Origin: Streptomyces sp. TLI_053
GTDB lineage: Bacteria > Actinomycetota > Actinomycetes > Streptomycetales > Streptomycetaceae
DNA: 64,000 nucleotides
NCBI RefSeq assembly: GCF_900105395.1
Contig: NZ_LT629775.1
Span: 806,001 to 870,000 of the forward strand
Reading direction: 5' to 3'
A model generated the notes under the pieces. It saw nothing but the letters and a program-made list of their open reading frames with translations, was not told where the DNA came from and did not search any database. Numbering within the stretch: position 1 is the stretch's first letter; the number at the start of each line of letters is the position of its first letter. The position numbers were made by a program, and so were the translations under genes. Shown here in pieces: positions 45,284-53,698 of this stretch.

Positions 45284-45910
45284 CTACCCGGGCCCGGCCG
45301 TGGCCGGGGCGAGGGTGGCGGTGCCGTGGAGGACCGGACCGGCGGCGCGGGCGGCTTCCGGGCTCCGGGCGAGGGCCCGGGCCGCCCGGCCGGAGCCCGG
45401 GTCGGCGAGGTCGGGGTCGGGGTCGGTGAAGTCGGTCGGCCAGGTTCCCGGCGGCACCACGATCACCACCACCGTCTGCCTCCCGGCGGCCGCCGACAGC
45501 CACCCCGCCGACACCGGGACCTCGGAGACCGGCTCCCAGACCTCGCCGCCGGCCAGGCGCAGGCGTACCGGCACGCCCTCGCACGTCTCGACCACCGCGT
45601 CCGTGTCCGGCGGCTCTCCCGCCGCCGGTGCGAAGCCGCTCGCCGGCGCCGCCTCGACGAAGGCCGGGTGCAGTCGCCGGCCGACCTCCACCACGAGCAC
45701 CGCGAACGGCGGCCCGGCCGCGGCCTCGCGCACCACGGGCGCCCACACGACAGGCACCGGCGGTGCGTCGCGCCGCGGTCCCGCCGTCCGGACGCCCCTC
45801 CGACGCCCGAGGCCCGACCCCGACCCCGACCCCGGTCCCGGTCCCGGTCCTGGTCCTGGTCCGAACATCCCGTCCGGCAGGCGCACCGGACCGCGCGGTC
45901 CCCAGATCAT
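45284..45910 (-). CDS. Hypothetical protein with a Gly/Pro/Ser-rich segment
   Basis: A 208-aa protein beginning MIWGPRGPVRLPDGMFGP, followed by a GP/GS repeat (residues about 17-33) and a Pro/Arg-rich stretch. The remaining about 150 residues read as a small beta-rich domain (VVWAPVVREAAAGPPFAVLV, VRLRLAGGEVWEPVSEVPVS, AAAGRQTVVVIVVPPGTWP). No signal peptide, no recognised family. The ATG at 45910 is chosen because residues upstream of it are low-complexity and the frame there overlaps the ArsR gene's 3' end; GGCGGG precedes it. Confidence 0.6.
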   Translation of the reverse strand: MIWGPRGPVRLPDGMFGPGPGPGPGPGSGSGSGLGRRRGVRTAGPRRDAPPVPVVWAPVVREAAAGPPFAVLVVEVGRRLHPAFVEAAPASGFAPAAGEPPDTDAVVETCEGVPVRLRLAGGEVWEPVSEVPVSAGWLSAAAGRQTVVVIVVPPGTWPTDFTDPDPDLADPGSGRAARALARSPEAARAAGPVLHGTATLAPATAGPG

Positions 45911-46085
45911 CCCGCCGTCACCCCGGCCGTGTCCCGTATCCGCCGTCGGCCCGTGCTCCCGTGCTGAGGACTGATCATGCCGCCGATCCTGCCGCCCCGG
46001 CCGCACCCGCGCCTGAGTACCCGTACTCAATCCACCGGGCGGAGCGGAAGCCGGCGGGGGTTCGGCCCCGGGACCGGACGGCAGC

Positions 46086-47063
46086 TCAGGAGGGCTCCAC
46101 CGCACCGCCGTTGAGCGCGGTGCCGGTGCCGGTACGCAGATGGAGGGCGGTGCGGCCGGTGCGGCGGGTGCTCACCAGGCCCGCGCCGCGCAGGGCGCCC
46201 AGGTGCTGCGAGACGGCGCTCGGGCTGACGCCGAGCCGGTCGGCGAGCTCGGGGGTGGACAGCGGTTCGGCGAGCGCGTCCAGCATGGCGGCCCGGGTGC
46301 GGCCGAGGACGGCGGCCAGCCCGTCCGAGGAGGGCCGGGGCCGCTCCCACAGCAGTCCGACACCGGTCGCCGGATAGCGGATCGAGGCGGCGGCGCGCGG
46401 CGAGTGGTCGACGAGCACGTCCGGCCAGGCGAACACCGACGGCATCAGCACCAGGCCGTGCCCGCCGCCCGCGACCGTCCACGGCGCGGCGGTCCTGCGA
46501 CGGCCGCCCACCAGCAACTCGCCCTCCCGCCACACCACGTCGGAGTGCAGCTCGGCGAACAGGCCCTCCACCCCGGCGTCCACCAGCGCCACCGCCCGCC
46601 GACCGAGGTCCGCCTCCAGCACCGCCCGCATCCGCCCCCAGTGCGGAGCCACCAGCCGGGAGTGGCAGCGGTCCAGCGCGTCGGCGGCCCGGGCCAGCAG
46701 TTCGGCCGCCTCCGGCAGCTCGCGGGCCGCCCGGGCCGGCCCCAGCGCAGCGGCGCACTCGGCGGCGACATAGCCGGGGTCGACCGCCCGCAGGCCCGCC
46801 AGTTCGGTGGCGAAGGCAGGCACCCGCCCGTCCGGCAGCGGGAACAGGAAGGCGGGCAGACAGCCCTCCAGCAGGGTTCGCAGCAGGGGCAGTTCGGGCT
46901 CGGCCGCGAGCGCCGGACGGGCCTCCCGCAGCCACGGCAGGTGGACCTGGTGACCGCCCGCGCCGAGCGCCGCCCGCACCCCGAGCACCGTCTCGGCCAG
47001 CGGCGACACCGCGAGCCGCACCCGGGCCACCTCCGCCGCCGACAGCCGGATCTCCACCGCCAC
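46086..47063 (-). CDS. ArsR-family transcriptional regulator (DUF5937 type)
   Basis: A 325-aa protein. The N-terminal about 240 residues match the DUF5937-like sensor region of long actinobacterial ArsR proteins (RLSAAEVARVRLAVSPLAET, HGLVLMPSVFAWPDVLV). The C-terminal winged helix-turn-helix is clear: LAEPLSTPELADRLGVSPSA, then VSQHLGALRGAGLVSTRRTG. No Cys-rich metal site, so probably not metal-sensing. The start is GTG at 47063, 8 nt after GGAAGGGGG. It is divergent from the alpha/beta hydrolase at 47142 with 78 bp between and is its likely regulator. Confidence 0.9.
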   Translation of the reverse strand: MAVEIRLSAAEVARVRLAVSPLAETVLGVRAALGAGGHQVHLPWLREARPALAAEPELPLLRTLLEGCLPAFLFPLPDGRVPAFATELAGLRAVDPGYVAAECAAALGPARAARELPEAAELLARAADALDRCHSRLVAPHWGRMRAVLEADLGRRAVALVDAGVEGLFAELHSDVVWREGELLVGGRRRTAAPWTVAGGGHGLVLMPSVFAWPDVLVDHSPRAAASIRYPATGVGLLWERPRPSSDGLAAVLGRTRAAMLDALAEPLSTPELADRLGVSPSAVSQHLGALRGAGLVSTRRTGRTALHLRTGTGTALNGGAVEPS

Positions 47064-47081
47064 GACCGCCGCCCCCTTCCG

Positions 47082-47105
47082 ATCATTAAGCCGTGACTGA
47101 ACGAT
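47082..47105. promoter_or_regulatory. Candidate ArsR operator
   Basis: Imperfect palindrome ATCATTAAG, spacer ccgtga, CTGAACGAT (7 of 9 positions symmetric) in the 78-bp divergent spacer. Its A/T-rich half-sites stand out from the context and are well placed to overlap both promoters. Confidence 0.45.
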
Positions 47106-47141
47106 AGCCGCACCGACCGACCGCCCCGCAGGCTGTCCGGC

Positions 47142-48038
47142 ATGGAGACCTTCACCTCGTACGACGGCACCGAGCTCGCCTTCCGCACGGTCGGCGACGG
47201 CCCGCCGCTGCTGGTCCTGCCCGGCGGGCCCGGCCGTGCCGCCGCCTATCTCGGCGATCTCGGCGGCCTCGCCGCGACCCGCACCCTGATCCTGCCCGAC
47301 ACCCGCGGCACCGGCGCCTCCGCGACCCCGGCCGACCCGGGCACCTTCCGCGTCGACCGCCTGGTCGAGGACGTCGAGGCGCTGCGCCGCCACCTCCGCC
47401 TGGACCGCGTCGACCTGCTGGGCCACTCCGCCGGGGGCAGCCTCGCCCTCCTGTACGCCGCCGCGCACCCCGACCGGCTGACCGGGCTGGTCCTGGTCAC
47501 CCCGTCCTTCGCCGCCGTCGGGGCGGCCTCCGACCTCGACGCGGAGCGGGTGATCGCCGCCCGCGCCGCCGAGCCCTGGCACGCCGGGGCGGTGGCCGCC
47601 TACCGGAAGGTGAAGTCGGCCCGGAGCTTCGCCGAGGCCGCCCCGCACCGGTTGGCCTTCGAACCCCTGATGTACGGCCGCTGGGACGACGCCGCGCGGG
47701 CCCATGCCGCCGCCGACCCGGCCCAGCGCTCACTGGCCGTCAGCGAGAACTACTACGCCGGCTACACCCCCGACACCGAGCGGCTCCGGCGGCGACTGGG
47801 TGCCCTGCCCTGCCCCGTCCTGCTGCTGGCCGGCGAACTCGACCTGTGGCCCACCGCGGCTTCCGCCACCGCCGCGGCCGCGCTGTTCCCGGACGTGACG
47901 CTCGCCGTCCAGCCCGGGGGCGGCCACTACCCGTGGCTGGACGACCCGGCCGCCTTCACGGCGACGGTGGAGGACTTCCTCCACCGCACGGCCGCCGCCC
48001 GGGCCGCCACCTCGGCCGCGACGTTCAGCTCCCGTTGA
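47142..48038 (+). CDS. Alpha/beta hydrolase (proline-iminopeptidase-like)
   Basis: A 298-aa hydrolase with PGGPGRAAAYL (oxyanion region, as in prolyl aminopeptidases) and the nucleophile elbow GHSAGGS with Ser 96. The acid is Asp 234 (LLAGELDLWP) and the base His 262 (GGGHYPWLD), a complete triad. The cap is short (about residues 130-210). A peptidase or esterase of unknown substrate, probably controlled by the divergent ArsR protein. The 3' end overlaps the converging nucleotidyltransferase by 14 bp. Confidence 0.9.
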   Translation: METFTSYDGTELAFRTVGDGPPLLVLPGGPGRAAAYLGDLGGLAATRTLILPDTRGTGASATPADPGTFRVDRLVEDVEALRRHLRLDRVDLLGHSAGGSLALLYAAAHPDRLTGLVLVTPSFAAVGAASDLDAERVIAARAAEPWHAGAVAAYRKVKSARSFAEAAPHRLAFEPLMYGRWDDAARAHAAADPAQRSLAVSENYYAGYTPDTERLRRRLGALPCPVLLLAGELDLWPTAASATAAAALFPDVTLAVQPGGGHYPWLDDPAAFTATVEDFLHRTAAARAATSAATFSSR

Positions 48039-48960
48039 CGGCGGGGCGATCGGCAGCGACGGGGCGGGCCGGGACGGCCGGGCGATCGGCAGCGACGGGG
48101 CGGGCCGGGACGGCGGGTGCGGGCAGGCCCCGGTGCGGGCCGCTCCCGGGGCTCAGCCGGTCGATCTCGGCGAGCACCCGGTCCGCGTGCGGGCGCACCC
48201 GCGACCGCAGTTCCGCGCTCCAGCTCTCCTCGGAGTAGCGGCGGTCGAGGTAGAGCCTCCTGGCGTGGGCCAGCACGGCTCGGTGCTCGGACGGGAGCCG
48301 GGCGAGGGCCCAGTCGGCGGCGGTGTCCTTCGAGTCGATCCGGCCGGTGGCGAGGGTGCTCCAGATCCGGGCGAGGGTGAGCAGCACGTTCCGGGTGTCC
48401 TGCTCCAGGTCGTCGAGCAGGCCGGGGAGGCCCGCCAGGCTCGCCCGGACCAGGTCGGCGTGCGGCACGGGGTCGAGGACCCGGGCCGGGGGCGGACCGG
48501 CGAGCGGCCGGTCGCCGGCCAGGACCATCGTGATCAGCAGCGCCAGGTCGGGCATCGGCTCCGGCCGGGGGACCGCTCCGGCCTCGTAGTCCGCGCGCAG
48601 CCACTCGCCGTACAGGAAGTCGCAGACCGGCGGGTAGCGCCAGGGCCGGACGTCGGACCGCACGACCAGTGCGAGCTCGACCGGCCGCGCGCCGTCCGCG
48701 GCCGCGTCACCGTCCCCGTCCCCGTCCGCAGTCCCCTCTGCGATTCCCCCCGCGGCTCCGGTGCCGGAGATCCGGAGCAGGCCCTCGAGCAGGGCCGCCC
48801 GCTCCCGCTCCACCGGCGACCGTTCGGAGACCAGCAGCACGTCCAGGTCGCTGGCCGGCCGGAGGCCGCCCAGCACGGCGGACCCGTGGAGGTAGATCCC
48901 GACCACGTCCCGGCCCAGTACACCGTCGGCGAGTGCCACGATCTGCTGCAACTGGTTCAT
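48025..48960 (-). CDS. AadA-like nucleotidyltransferase
   Basis: A 311-aa protein with the nucleotidyltransferase signature GSAVLGGLRPASDLD (Gly26-Ser27, Asp38, Asp40) and a following DUF4111-type helical region (ALARIWSTLATGRIDSKDTA, then ADWALARLPSEHRAVL). This is the architecture of aminoglycoside 3''/9-adenylyltransferases. A Gly/Asp repeat (about residues 78-90) is inserted in the catalytic domain, and the C-terminus ends in a duplicated Pro/Ala/Arg tail that comes from a 36-bp tandem repeat. Resistance activity is possible but unproved; many chromosomal homologs have unknown substrates. Start ATG 48960. Confidence 0.83.
   Translation of the reverse strand: MNQLQQIVALADGVLGRDVVGIYLHGSAVLGGLRPASDLDVLLVSERSPVERERAALLEGLLRISGTGAAGGIAEGTADGDGDGDAAADGARPVELALVVRSDVRPWRYPPVCDFLYGEWLRADYEAGAVPRPEPMPDLALLITMVLAGDRPLAGPPPARVLDPVPHADLVRASLAGLPGLLDDLEQDTRNVLLTLARIWSTLATGRIDSKDTAADWALARLPSEHRAVLAHARRLYLDRRYSEESWSAELRSRVRPHADRVLAEIDRLSPGSGPHRGLPAPAVPARPVAADRPAVPARPVAADRPAVNGS
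48046..48113 (-). repeat. 36-bp tandem repeat in the tail of the nucleotidyltransferase gene
   Basis: Two near-perfect copies (starting at 48046 and 48082) encode the repeated AVPARPVAADRP tail. The period is a multiple of three, so the frame is kept. Confidence 0.85.
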
Positions 48961-49169
48961 TCCGCCAGTCTCCCCCACCGTCCGGTCCGGTAGTCCGGCC
49001 GGCCGGCCGGCCGGGCCCACCAAGGAGCCCACCGTGGCCGCCGGACCCGCGGCCGCACCCGGCCGACCCCCGTCACAGCCGGGTGCGGCCCCGGAACCGG
49101 TGGGGCGGTTCCGGAGCCTGCGGGGGTGCGGCCCCGGCCGAGGGGCGCCGGGAGCCGCACCCGTCGGGG

Positions 49170-49646
49170 TCAGCAGCTGGAGTTGACCGGCCCGGCCCAG
49201 TCGGCGCCGCCGTACCAGTGCTCGCTGCCGTAGGCCCAGTTGCACCCGTTGACCGAAGCCATCGCGATCCAGGCGTCCGGGTCGACCGCGTGGATGTCGA
49301 CCCAGCCCACGGTCACGTCCTTGCTGTTCACGCTGTACGGGCCCCACTGGTTGCTGTAGCCGTACGGCGACCTCAGGCCGACGTAGACGTAGGCGCCCGG
49401 GTTGGCCGCCTGGAAGGCCCCCGCCCACTGCCAGTGCGCCAGTACGTGACCACAGTTGTCGTACTGCTGCTCGACCTGCCCGGCGTACTGGCCGTGCCAG
49501 TAGACGTTTCCGGGCTGTCCGATGTTGATGATGTTGCAGGCGGTGGTGCGCGCGCTCGCCGGCGCGGCCGTGGCCACACCTCCGGCCGCGATCCCCACCG
49601 CGAGCAGAACGGCGGCCGTCCTCGACCTGACGCCGGTCTTCCTCAT
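49170..49646 (-). CDS. Small secreted protein of unknown function
   Basis: A 158-aa protein with a signal peptide (MRKTGVRSRTAAVLLAVGIA, then AGGVATAAPASA) and a mature domain of about 125 residues rich in Trp, Tyr, Asn and Gly, with four Cys (TACNII, DNCGH, NGCNW, NSSC at the end). It probably forms two disulfides. The spacing of aromatic residues (VYWHGQYAGQVEQQYD, AYVYVGLRSPYGYSNQWGPY) suggests a small beta domain exposed outside the cell. I do not recognise the family. The RBS region has GGGGAGGGGAACCC just before the ATG. Confidence 0.8.
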   Translation of the reverse strand: MRKTGVRSRTAAVLLAVGIAAGGVATAAPASARTTACNIINIGQPGNVYWHGQYAGQVEQQYDNCGHVLAHWQWAGAFQAANPGAYVYVGLRSPYGYSNQWGPYSVNSKDVTVGWVDIHAVDPDAWIAMASVNGCNWAYGSEHWYGGADWAGPVNSSC

Positions 49647-49852
49647 GGGTTCCCCTCCCCGGTCCCCGGCGCGGCGCGCCAGGACCTGTGTCTGGTGTCG
49701 GTGTGCGCCCCTGGACCGCCGGCCGGAGCGGCGGGTGGTCCCGGACACGGCACAACGCTGTTGGACAGGGCGTAGCAGTCCGATCGCATTCCGCTCGCAG
49801 ACTGGTAGCATCCGACCGTTCGGGCGGGGGGCGACGCTGTCGGGGGGCGGGC

Positions 49853-51886
49853 GTGCGGTTCGAGGTACTGGGTCCGTTACGGGTCTACGGCCCGGACGGC
49901 GAGATCACCGTGGGCGGACCGCGGCTGCGCGCCGCGCTGGCCCTGCTCCTGGTGCGGGCCGGACGGACGGTGACCGGCGACCAGCTGGCCGGGGCGGTGT
50001 GGGACACCGCCGTGTCGTCCCGCAGCCGGGCGGCGCTGCCCAGCTATGTGATGCGGCTGAGACGGGCCCTGGGGCCCGAGGCCGGCGGACGGGTGGTGAC
50101 CCGCAGCGGCGGGTACGCCGTCGAACTGGGCGACGGCGAGCTGGACGTCCGCACCTTCCAGGAGCTGTGCGAACGGGCGCGGACCCTGGTCGACGACGGT
50201 GACCCGGGCGCCGCGGAGCCCCTGCTGGGCCGTGCCCTGGGGCTGTGGCGGGGCGAACCCCTGGTCGACGTCCCGGACAGCGCCGTCCTGCGGTCCGAGC
50301 TCGACCTGCTGGAGAGCGCCCGGGTCCGGGCCCAGCACCAGCACATCGAGGTACGGCTCGGGCTCGGGCGGCACGCCGGCCTGCTGGGCGAACTCGCCGC
50401 GCTGACCGGGGCGCACCCCTTCGACGAGCGGCTGCGGGCGCATCTGATGCTCGCGCTGCACCGCAGCGGGCGGCGGGCCGAGGCGCTGGAGGCCTTCCAG
50501 AACGGGCGGCGGGTGCTGGTCGACCAGCTGGGCATCGAACCCGGGGCCGAGCTCCGGGAGTTGCACCGGGGAGTGCTCGCCGACGATCCGGCGCTGCTGC
50601 TTCCGGGAGCGCGGGTACCGGGAGCGCGGGTACCGGAGGCGCGGGTACCGGAGGCACGGGTACCGGAGGCACGGGTACCGGTGCCGGGGGCGGCCGTCAC
50701 GGTGGCCGCGGGACCTCGGCAGGGAGCGCCGGTCGACCGCCCCGGGCCGGACCGGCCGGTCCGGCCGGTCCGGCCGCCCGAGGCGTCCGAAGTGTCCGAC
50801 CACGTCGGACGGACCGAACCGGCCGAGAAGTCCGGCCGGGACGGACACTCCGGACATGTCGGACAGTCCGGCGATCCTCAGCCACCGAGGACTGCCCCGT
50901 CGACGCCGTCGACACAATCGACCCGGGCGCCCGGGAACCGGGTGCCGGCGCAGGGCGGTCCGGTCCCACCGGTGACGGCGGCGCGTCCCGCCGGGCCCGC
51001 CGACGGGCACTCCGCCGGTTCCCCCACCGGTTCCCCCACCGCCGACGGCTCCCCGGTGGGCCCCCGGAACCACCGGCCCCGCCGCCCGCTCCGGTCCTCC
51101 CGCTGGGTCGGCGCCGCGGTGGCCGCTCTGCTGGCCGCCTCCGCCGTGTCCGACGGCGGCGCCGCGGTGCCGCCCCCGGCGGTCGGCGCCCGGTCCACCA
51201 CCGCCGCGGCCGCGAGCCACGGGTCCTACGTCGCACGGGTGGCCTGGGAAGGGACCCCCACCGACCTCGTGCACGCCAAGGGCGAGGAACTGGAGGTCCG
51301 CAGCCCGGTCCGGGACGGGGACACCCTGGTCGTCACCGTACTGCTGGGCGGCAGCGGCCCCGGGCCGCTCACGGTGACCGACACCGTCGGCAACCGCTAC
51401 CGGCTCGTCGGCTACCCGATCGACCAGGACGGCAGCCGGCTGGCGGTCTTCGTATCGGTGCGCGCCAAGGCGATGGACGAACTCGACATGATCCGGATCC
51501 TGTGGCCGGACGCCGCGCAGGGCTTCGCCGCGGTGGACGACTTCCGGGGGGTCACCGGGGCCGGCCCGTGGATCGAGACGATGTCCGACCCGGATTCGGC
51601 GTCGGGCGGCCGGGACCTGGCGCTCGGCGGCGACCTGGTCCCGTGCGAGGACGGGGACCTGCTGTTCGGCGCGGTCGGCAGCAACGGCGGCCCCCCGCCG
51701 GACCTCCCCGCCGACTGGCACCGGCTCCCCGCCGTCGAGCGGCCCGGCGCGCCCCGGTCGGCGGGCCCGGCGGACCTGCGGCTGACGACCACGTACCTGA
51801 CCTGGCGCGGGGCTCCGGAGGCCGCCTGCGAGGGGCACGGAACCGCGAGCACGGGCTGGCGGGCCGTGCTGTTCCGGCTCCGGTAG
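49853..51886 (+). CDS. SARP/BTAD regulator fused to a membrane segment and an outer domain
   Basis: A 677-aa protein. Residues 1-95 form an OmpR-like winged helix (VRFEVLGPLRVYGPDGEITV, VMRLRRALGPEAG, VTRSGGYAVEL). Residues 97-245 form the BTAD domain (FQELCERARTLVDDGDPGAA, ELRELHRGVL), together a full SARP-type activator. A 15-bp repeat gives five ARVP units (252-276), then a long disordered Pro/Ser/Thr region, a hydrophobic segment (about 418-432), and about 225 residues (453-677) of beta-rich domain (SYVARVAWEGTPTDLVHAKG, VTVLLGGSGPGPLTVTDTVG). This would put the DNA-binding part in the cytosol and the last domain outside. The GTG at 49853 gives the family start. Confidence 0.87.
   Translation: MRFEVLGPLRVYGPDGEITVGGPRLRAALALLLVRAGRTVTGDQLAGAVWDTAVSSRSRAALPSYVMRLRRALGPEAGGRVVTRSGGYAVELGDGELDVRTFQELCERARTLVDDGDPGAAEPLLGRALGLWRGEPLVDVPDSAVLRSELDLLESARVRAQHQHIEVRLGLGRHAGLLGELAALTGAHPFDERLRAHLMLALHRSGRRAEALEAFQNGRRVLVDQLGIEPGAELRELHRGVLADDPALLLPGARVPGARVPEARVPEARVPEARVPVPGAAVTVAAGPRQGAPVDRPGPDRPVRPVRPPEASEVSDHVGRTEPAEKSGRDGHSGHVGQSGDPQPPRTAPSTPSTQSTRAPGNRVPAQGGPVPPVTAARPAGPADGHSAGSPTGSPTADGSPVGPRNHRPRRPLRSSRWVGAAVAALLAASAVSDGGAAVPPPAVGARSTTAAAASHGSYVARVAWEGTPTDLVHAKGEELEVRSPVRDGDTLVVTVLLGGSGPGPLTVTDTVGNRYRLVGYPIDQDGSRLAVFVSVRAKAMDELDMIRILWPDAAQGFAAVDDFRGVTGAGPWIETMSDPDSASGGRDLALGGDLVPCEDGDLLFGAVGSNGGPPPDLPADWHRLPAVERPGAPRSAGPADLRLTTTYLTWRGAPEAACEGHGTASTGWRAVLFRLR
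50603..50677 (+). repeat. Five 15-bp tandem repeats in the SARP-fusion gene
   Basis: Five units of ccggaggcgcgggta and close variants, in frame, encode the ARVPE-type pentapeptide repeat between the BTAD domain and the disordered linker. Confidence 0.9.
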
Positions 51887-51956
51887 CCGTCCTTCCGGTG
51901 ACGGCAGCCGTCGTGCCGGCCTCCGCGGCCGCTCCCCGCGCCGGCTCCAACGGCCG

Positions 51957-52220
51957 TCAGGACGACCGCAGCGCCCGCTCGCACTCCCGGCAGCGCTGCT
52001 CGGCGAGGGCGGGCGGGTACCACGGCTCGCCCAGGCCGGCCCGGAAGTGGGCGTGCTCCATGCCCGCCGTGTCCCGCCCGCACAGGGTGCGCGGCAGCGG
52101 GTCCTCCGGCACGTCGGGGTCCGCCCCGGCCGCGTGCACGCCCAGCACGGCGGGCTCCACCCCGTCCGGGCCGAGCACCTGCCCGGGGTCCAACTCGTAG
52201 AGGACGACGATCGCGGCCAT
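51957..52220 (-). CDS. Small hypothetical protein
   Basis: An 87-aa protein starting MAAIVVLYELDPGQVLGPDG. It contains three Cys, one in RTLCGRDTAGMEHAHF and a CxxC near the end (RCRECERALRSS), which with the His residues could bind a metal. No membrane segment. Family not recognised; small proteins of this kind are often conserved in Streptomyces. The frame is open further upstream, but those residues are low-complexity. Confidence 0.6.
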   Translation of the reverse strand: MAAIVVLYELDPGQVLGPDGVEPAVLGVHAAGADPDVPEDPLPRTLCGRDTAGMEHAHFRAGLGEPWYPPALAEQRCRECERALRSS

Positions 52221-52318
52221 GACACGAGGATCTGCCGCCCCGGACCCCCGGACACCCCGGGTGGGCTGTTCGTGGGAGACGGCCGGGGGGCGTCCGGATC
52301 CGGGCGACGGCGGCTCCG

Positions 52319-52474
52319 TCAGTAGTAGTGACGGCGTCCACCGACCTCGTGGCCGATCGCGCCGGCGATCCACAGCACGGCGCCGATGACGAGCAGCACG
52401 ATGCCGATGGTCCACAGGATCGAGATACCTGTGAGGAAACCGATGATGAGCAGAACGACTCCGAGGACGATCAC
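52319..52474 (-). CDS. Small two-helix membrane protein (DUF6131-like)
   Basis: A 51-aa protein consisting of two hydrophobic helices (VIVLGVVLLIIGFLTGISIL and IGIVLLVIGAVLWIAGAIG) and a polar tail GGRRHYY. The length, the two helices and the aromatic end match the actinobacterial DUF6131 family. The GTG start is preceded by GGGAGG at 5 nt. Function unknown. Confidence 0.85.
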   Translation of the reverse strand: MIVLGVVLLIIGFLTGISILWTIGIVLLVIGAVLWIAGAIGHEVGGRRHYY

Positions 52475-52688
52475 GGAAGCCTCCCGGTGGGTTCGGGCGG
52501 GCGGGGCCGCGGAGGCCGTGTGACCTGCCGCTCTTCGGCCGCCGCCCGGTGCTGCGTCTACCACCCGCCCCAGGGCGCAAACCCGCCCCGCGGCGCGAAC
52601 CCTGTCGGCCGCCCGAACCCTGTCGGCGGCCCGGACCCGGTCGGCCGGGGGCGCCGCGCAGCGCCCGCGGCCGGGGCGCGCCGCCGCC

Positions 52689-52988
52689 CTACGCCGGCCG
52701 GGCACCCGGCGCGGCGAAGTCGGTGAACAGCACACGGCGCTCCCCTTCGGTCAGACCGCCCCACACGCCGTACGGCTCACGGGTGGCGAGCGCGTAGCGG
52801 CGGCACTGCACGCGGACCGGGCAGCGGGCGCAGACCGACTTGGCGTGCTGCTCGCGCTCCTTGGCGGCGGTGCCGCGCTCGTTGGCGGGGTGGAAGAATA
52901 TGCTGCTGTCGACACCGCGGCAGGCTCCCTCCAACTGCCAGTTCCAGTGCTGCTCGACGGCTCCGGGGAGGCGGGAGATCTCGGTCAT
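52689..52988 (-). CDS. WhiB-family [4Fe-4S] transcription factor
   Basis: A 99-aa Wbl protein. The four cluster ligands are Cys 23 (GACRG), Cys 53 and 56 (VCARC) and Cys 62 (VQC), spaced CxxCxxxxxC; the conserved turn GVWGG is at 74-78, followed by a basic patch. Wbl proteins bind the primary sigma factor and regulate development, stress or antibiotic-related genes. It heads a same-strand block with an SsgA-like protein and sigma-regulatory genes. The exact Wbl subclass is not decided. Confidence 0.95.
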   Translation of the reverse strand: MTEISRLPGAVEQHWNWQLEGACRGVDSSIFFHPANERGTAAKEREQHAKSVCARCPVRVQCRRYALATREPYGVWGGLTEGERRVLFTDFAAPGARPA

Positions 52989-53118
52989 CGCGGGCCCTTT
53001 CCTGGCGGATCGGTCGGTTCGTCCGCTCGTCTAACCCGGATGTCCCGGTTCATGCCCCCTGTTCGTGCGACCGTCCGTACGACCGGCCCCGGCCGGGTTC
53101 GGGCGGGCCGAAGCGGGC

Positions 53119-53517
53119 TCAGGCGGACAGCAGTCGGCGCAGCCAGCCGTCCCAGTCGATCCGGGCCGACTCCGAGCCCATCGGGACGGTGCGGCCGGTC
53201 GCGGTGAGGAACCGCGCGAGCGGCCGGGCCGGGGTGTCGAGGAGCGCCACGCCCTCCTGACCGCCCAGCGCGATGAGGACGCGCCGCCCGGTCGCACTGG
53301 GCTCGATGTGGACGTCCCCGTCCCCCGCCGGTCCGCGCAGCCCGGCGGCGAGCAGCTCCCGGGCCAGGACCCAGACCGTCTCCTCGCCGCCGCCGAAGTC
53401 CAGCCGGACCGCGTAGGGGTCCCCGGCCTCGTACCGGCACTCGACGGCCAGGTCCCGGCCCCGGTCCTCTCCGGTGATCAGACGCATCGTCAGGTGTACC
53501 GCCACCGCTTTCGACAT
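53119..53517 (-). CDS. SsgA-like protein (SALP), sporulation and cell division regulator
   Basis: A 132-aa protein with the SALP pattern: VHLTMRLITGEDRGRDLAVE, CRYEAGDPYAVRLDFGGGEE, VWVLARELLAAGL and DVHIEPS. SALPs control septum localisation and peptidoglycan maintenance in sporulating actinomycetes. Usual length. Start ATG 53517. It lies between the WhiB-like gene and the HATPase gene, all on the minus strand. Confidence 0.93.
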   Translation of the reverse strand: MSKAVAVHLTMRLITGEDRGRDLAVECRYEAGDPYAVRLDFGGGEETVWVLARELLAAGLRGPAGDGDVHIEPSATGRRVLIALGGQEGVALLDTPARPLARFLTATGRTVPMGSESARIDWDGWLRRLLSA

Positions 53518-53698
53518 CGGCCTCGCCCCCGCTCTTTCCTGTGCCGGACACTGTCGGCCCCCGTGTGCCCCGGACGGCCGGAATCATGCGGCGGCGTGGC
53601 GGCGCGCAGTGCGCCGGTGCGGCTTGCGACGGTGCGCATTACGGCGGTGCGCAGTACGACGGTGCGGCTTGCGACGGCGTGCCGTGCGGCGGCCGCGC

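Noticed and set aside
48025..48960. AadA-like enzyme as self-resistance gene of the thiopeptide cluster
   Set aside because: It is 30 kb from the cluster, and the family modifies aminoglycosides, not thiopeptides.
49853..51886. SARP protein as pathway-specific activator of the thiopeptide or lanthipeptide genes
   Set aside because: It is more than 27 kb away with unrelated genes between, and no heptameric SARP direct repeats were recognised upstream of lazA or lanKC.
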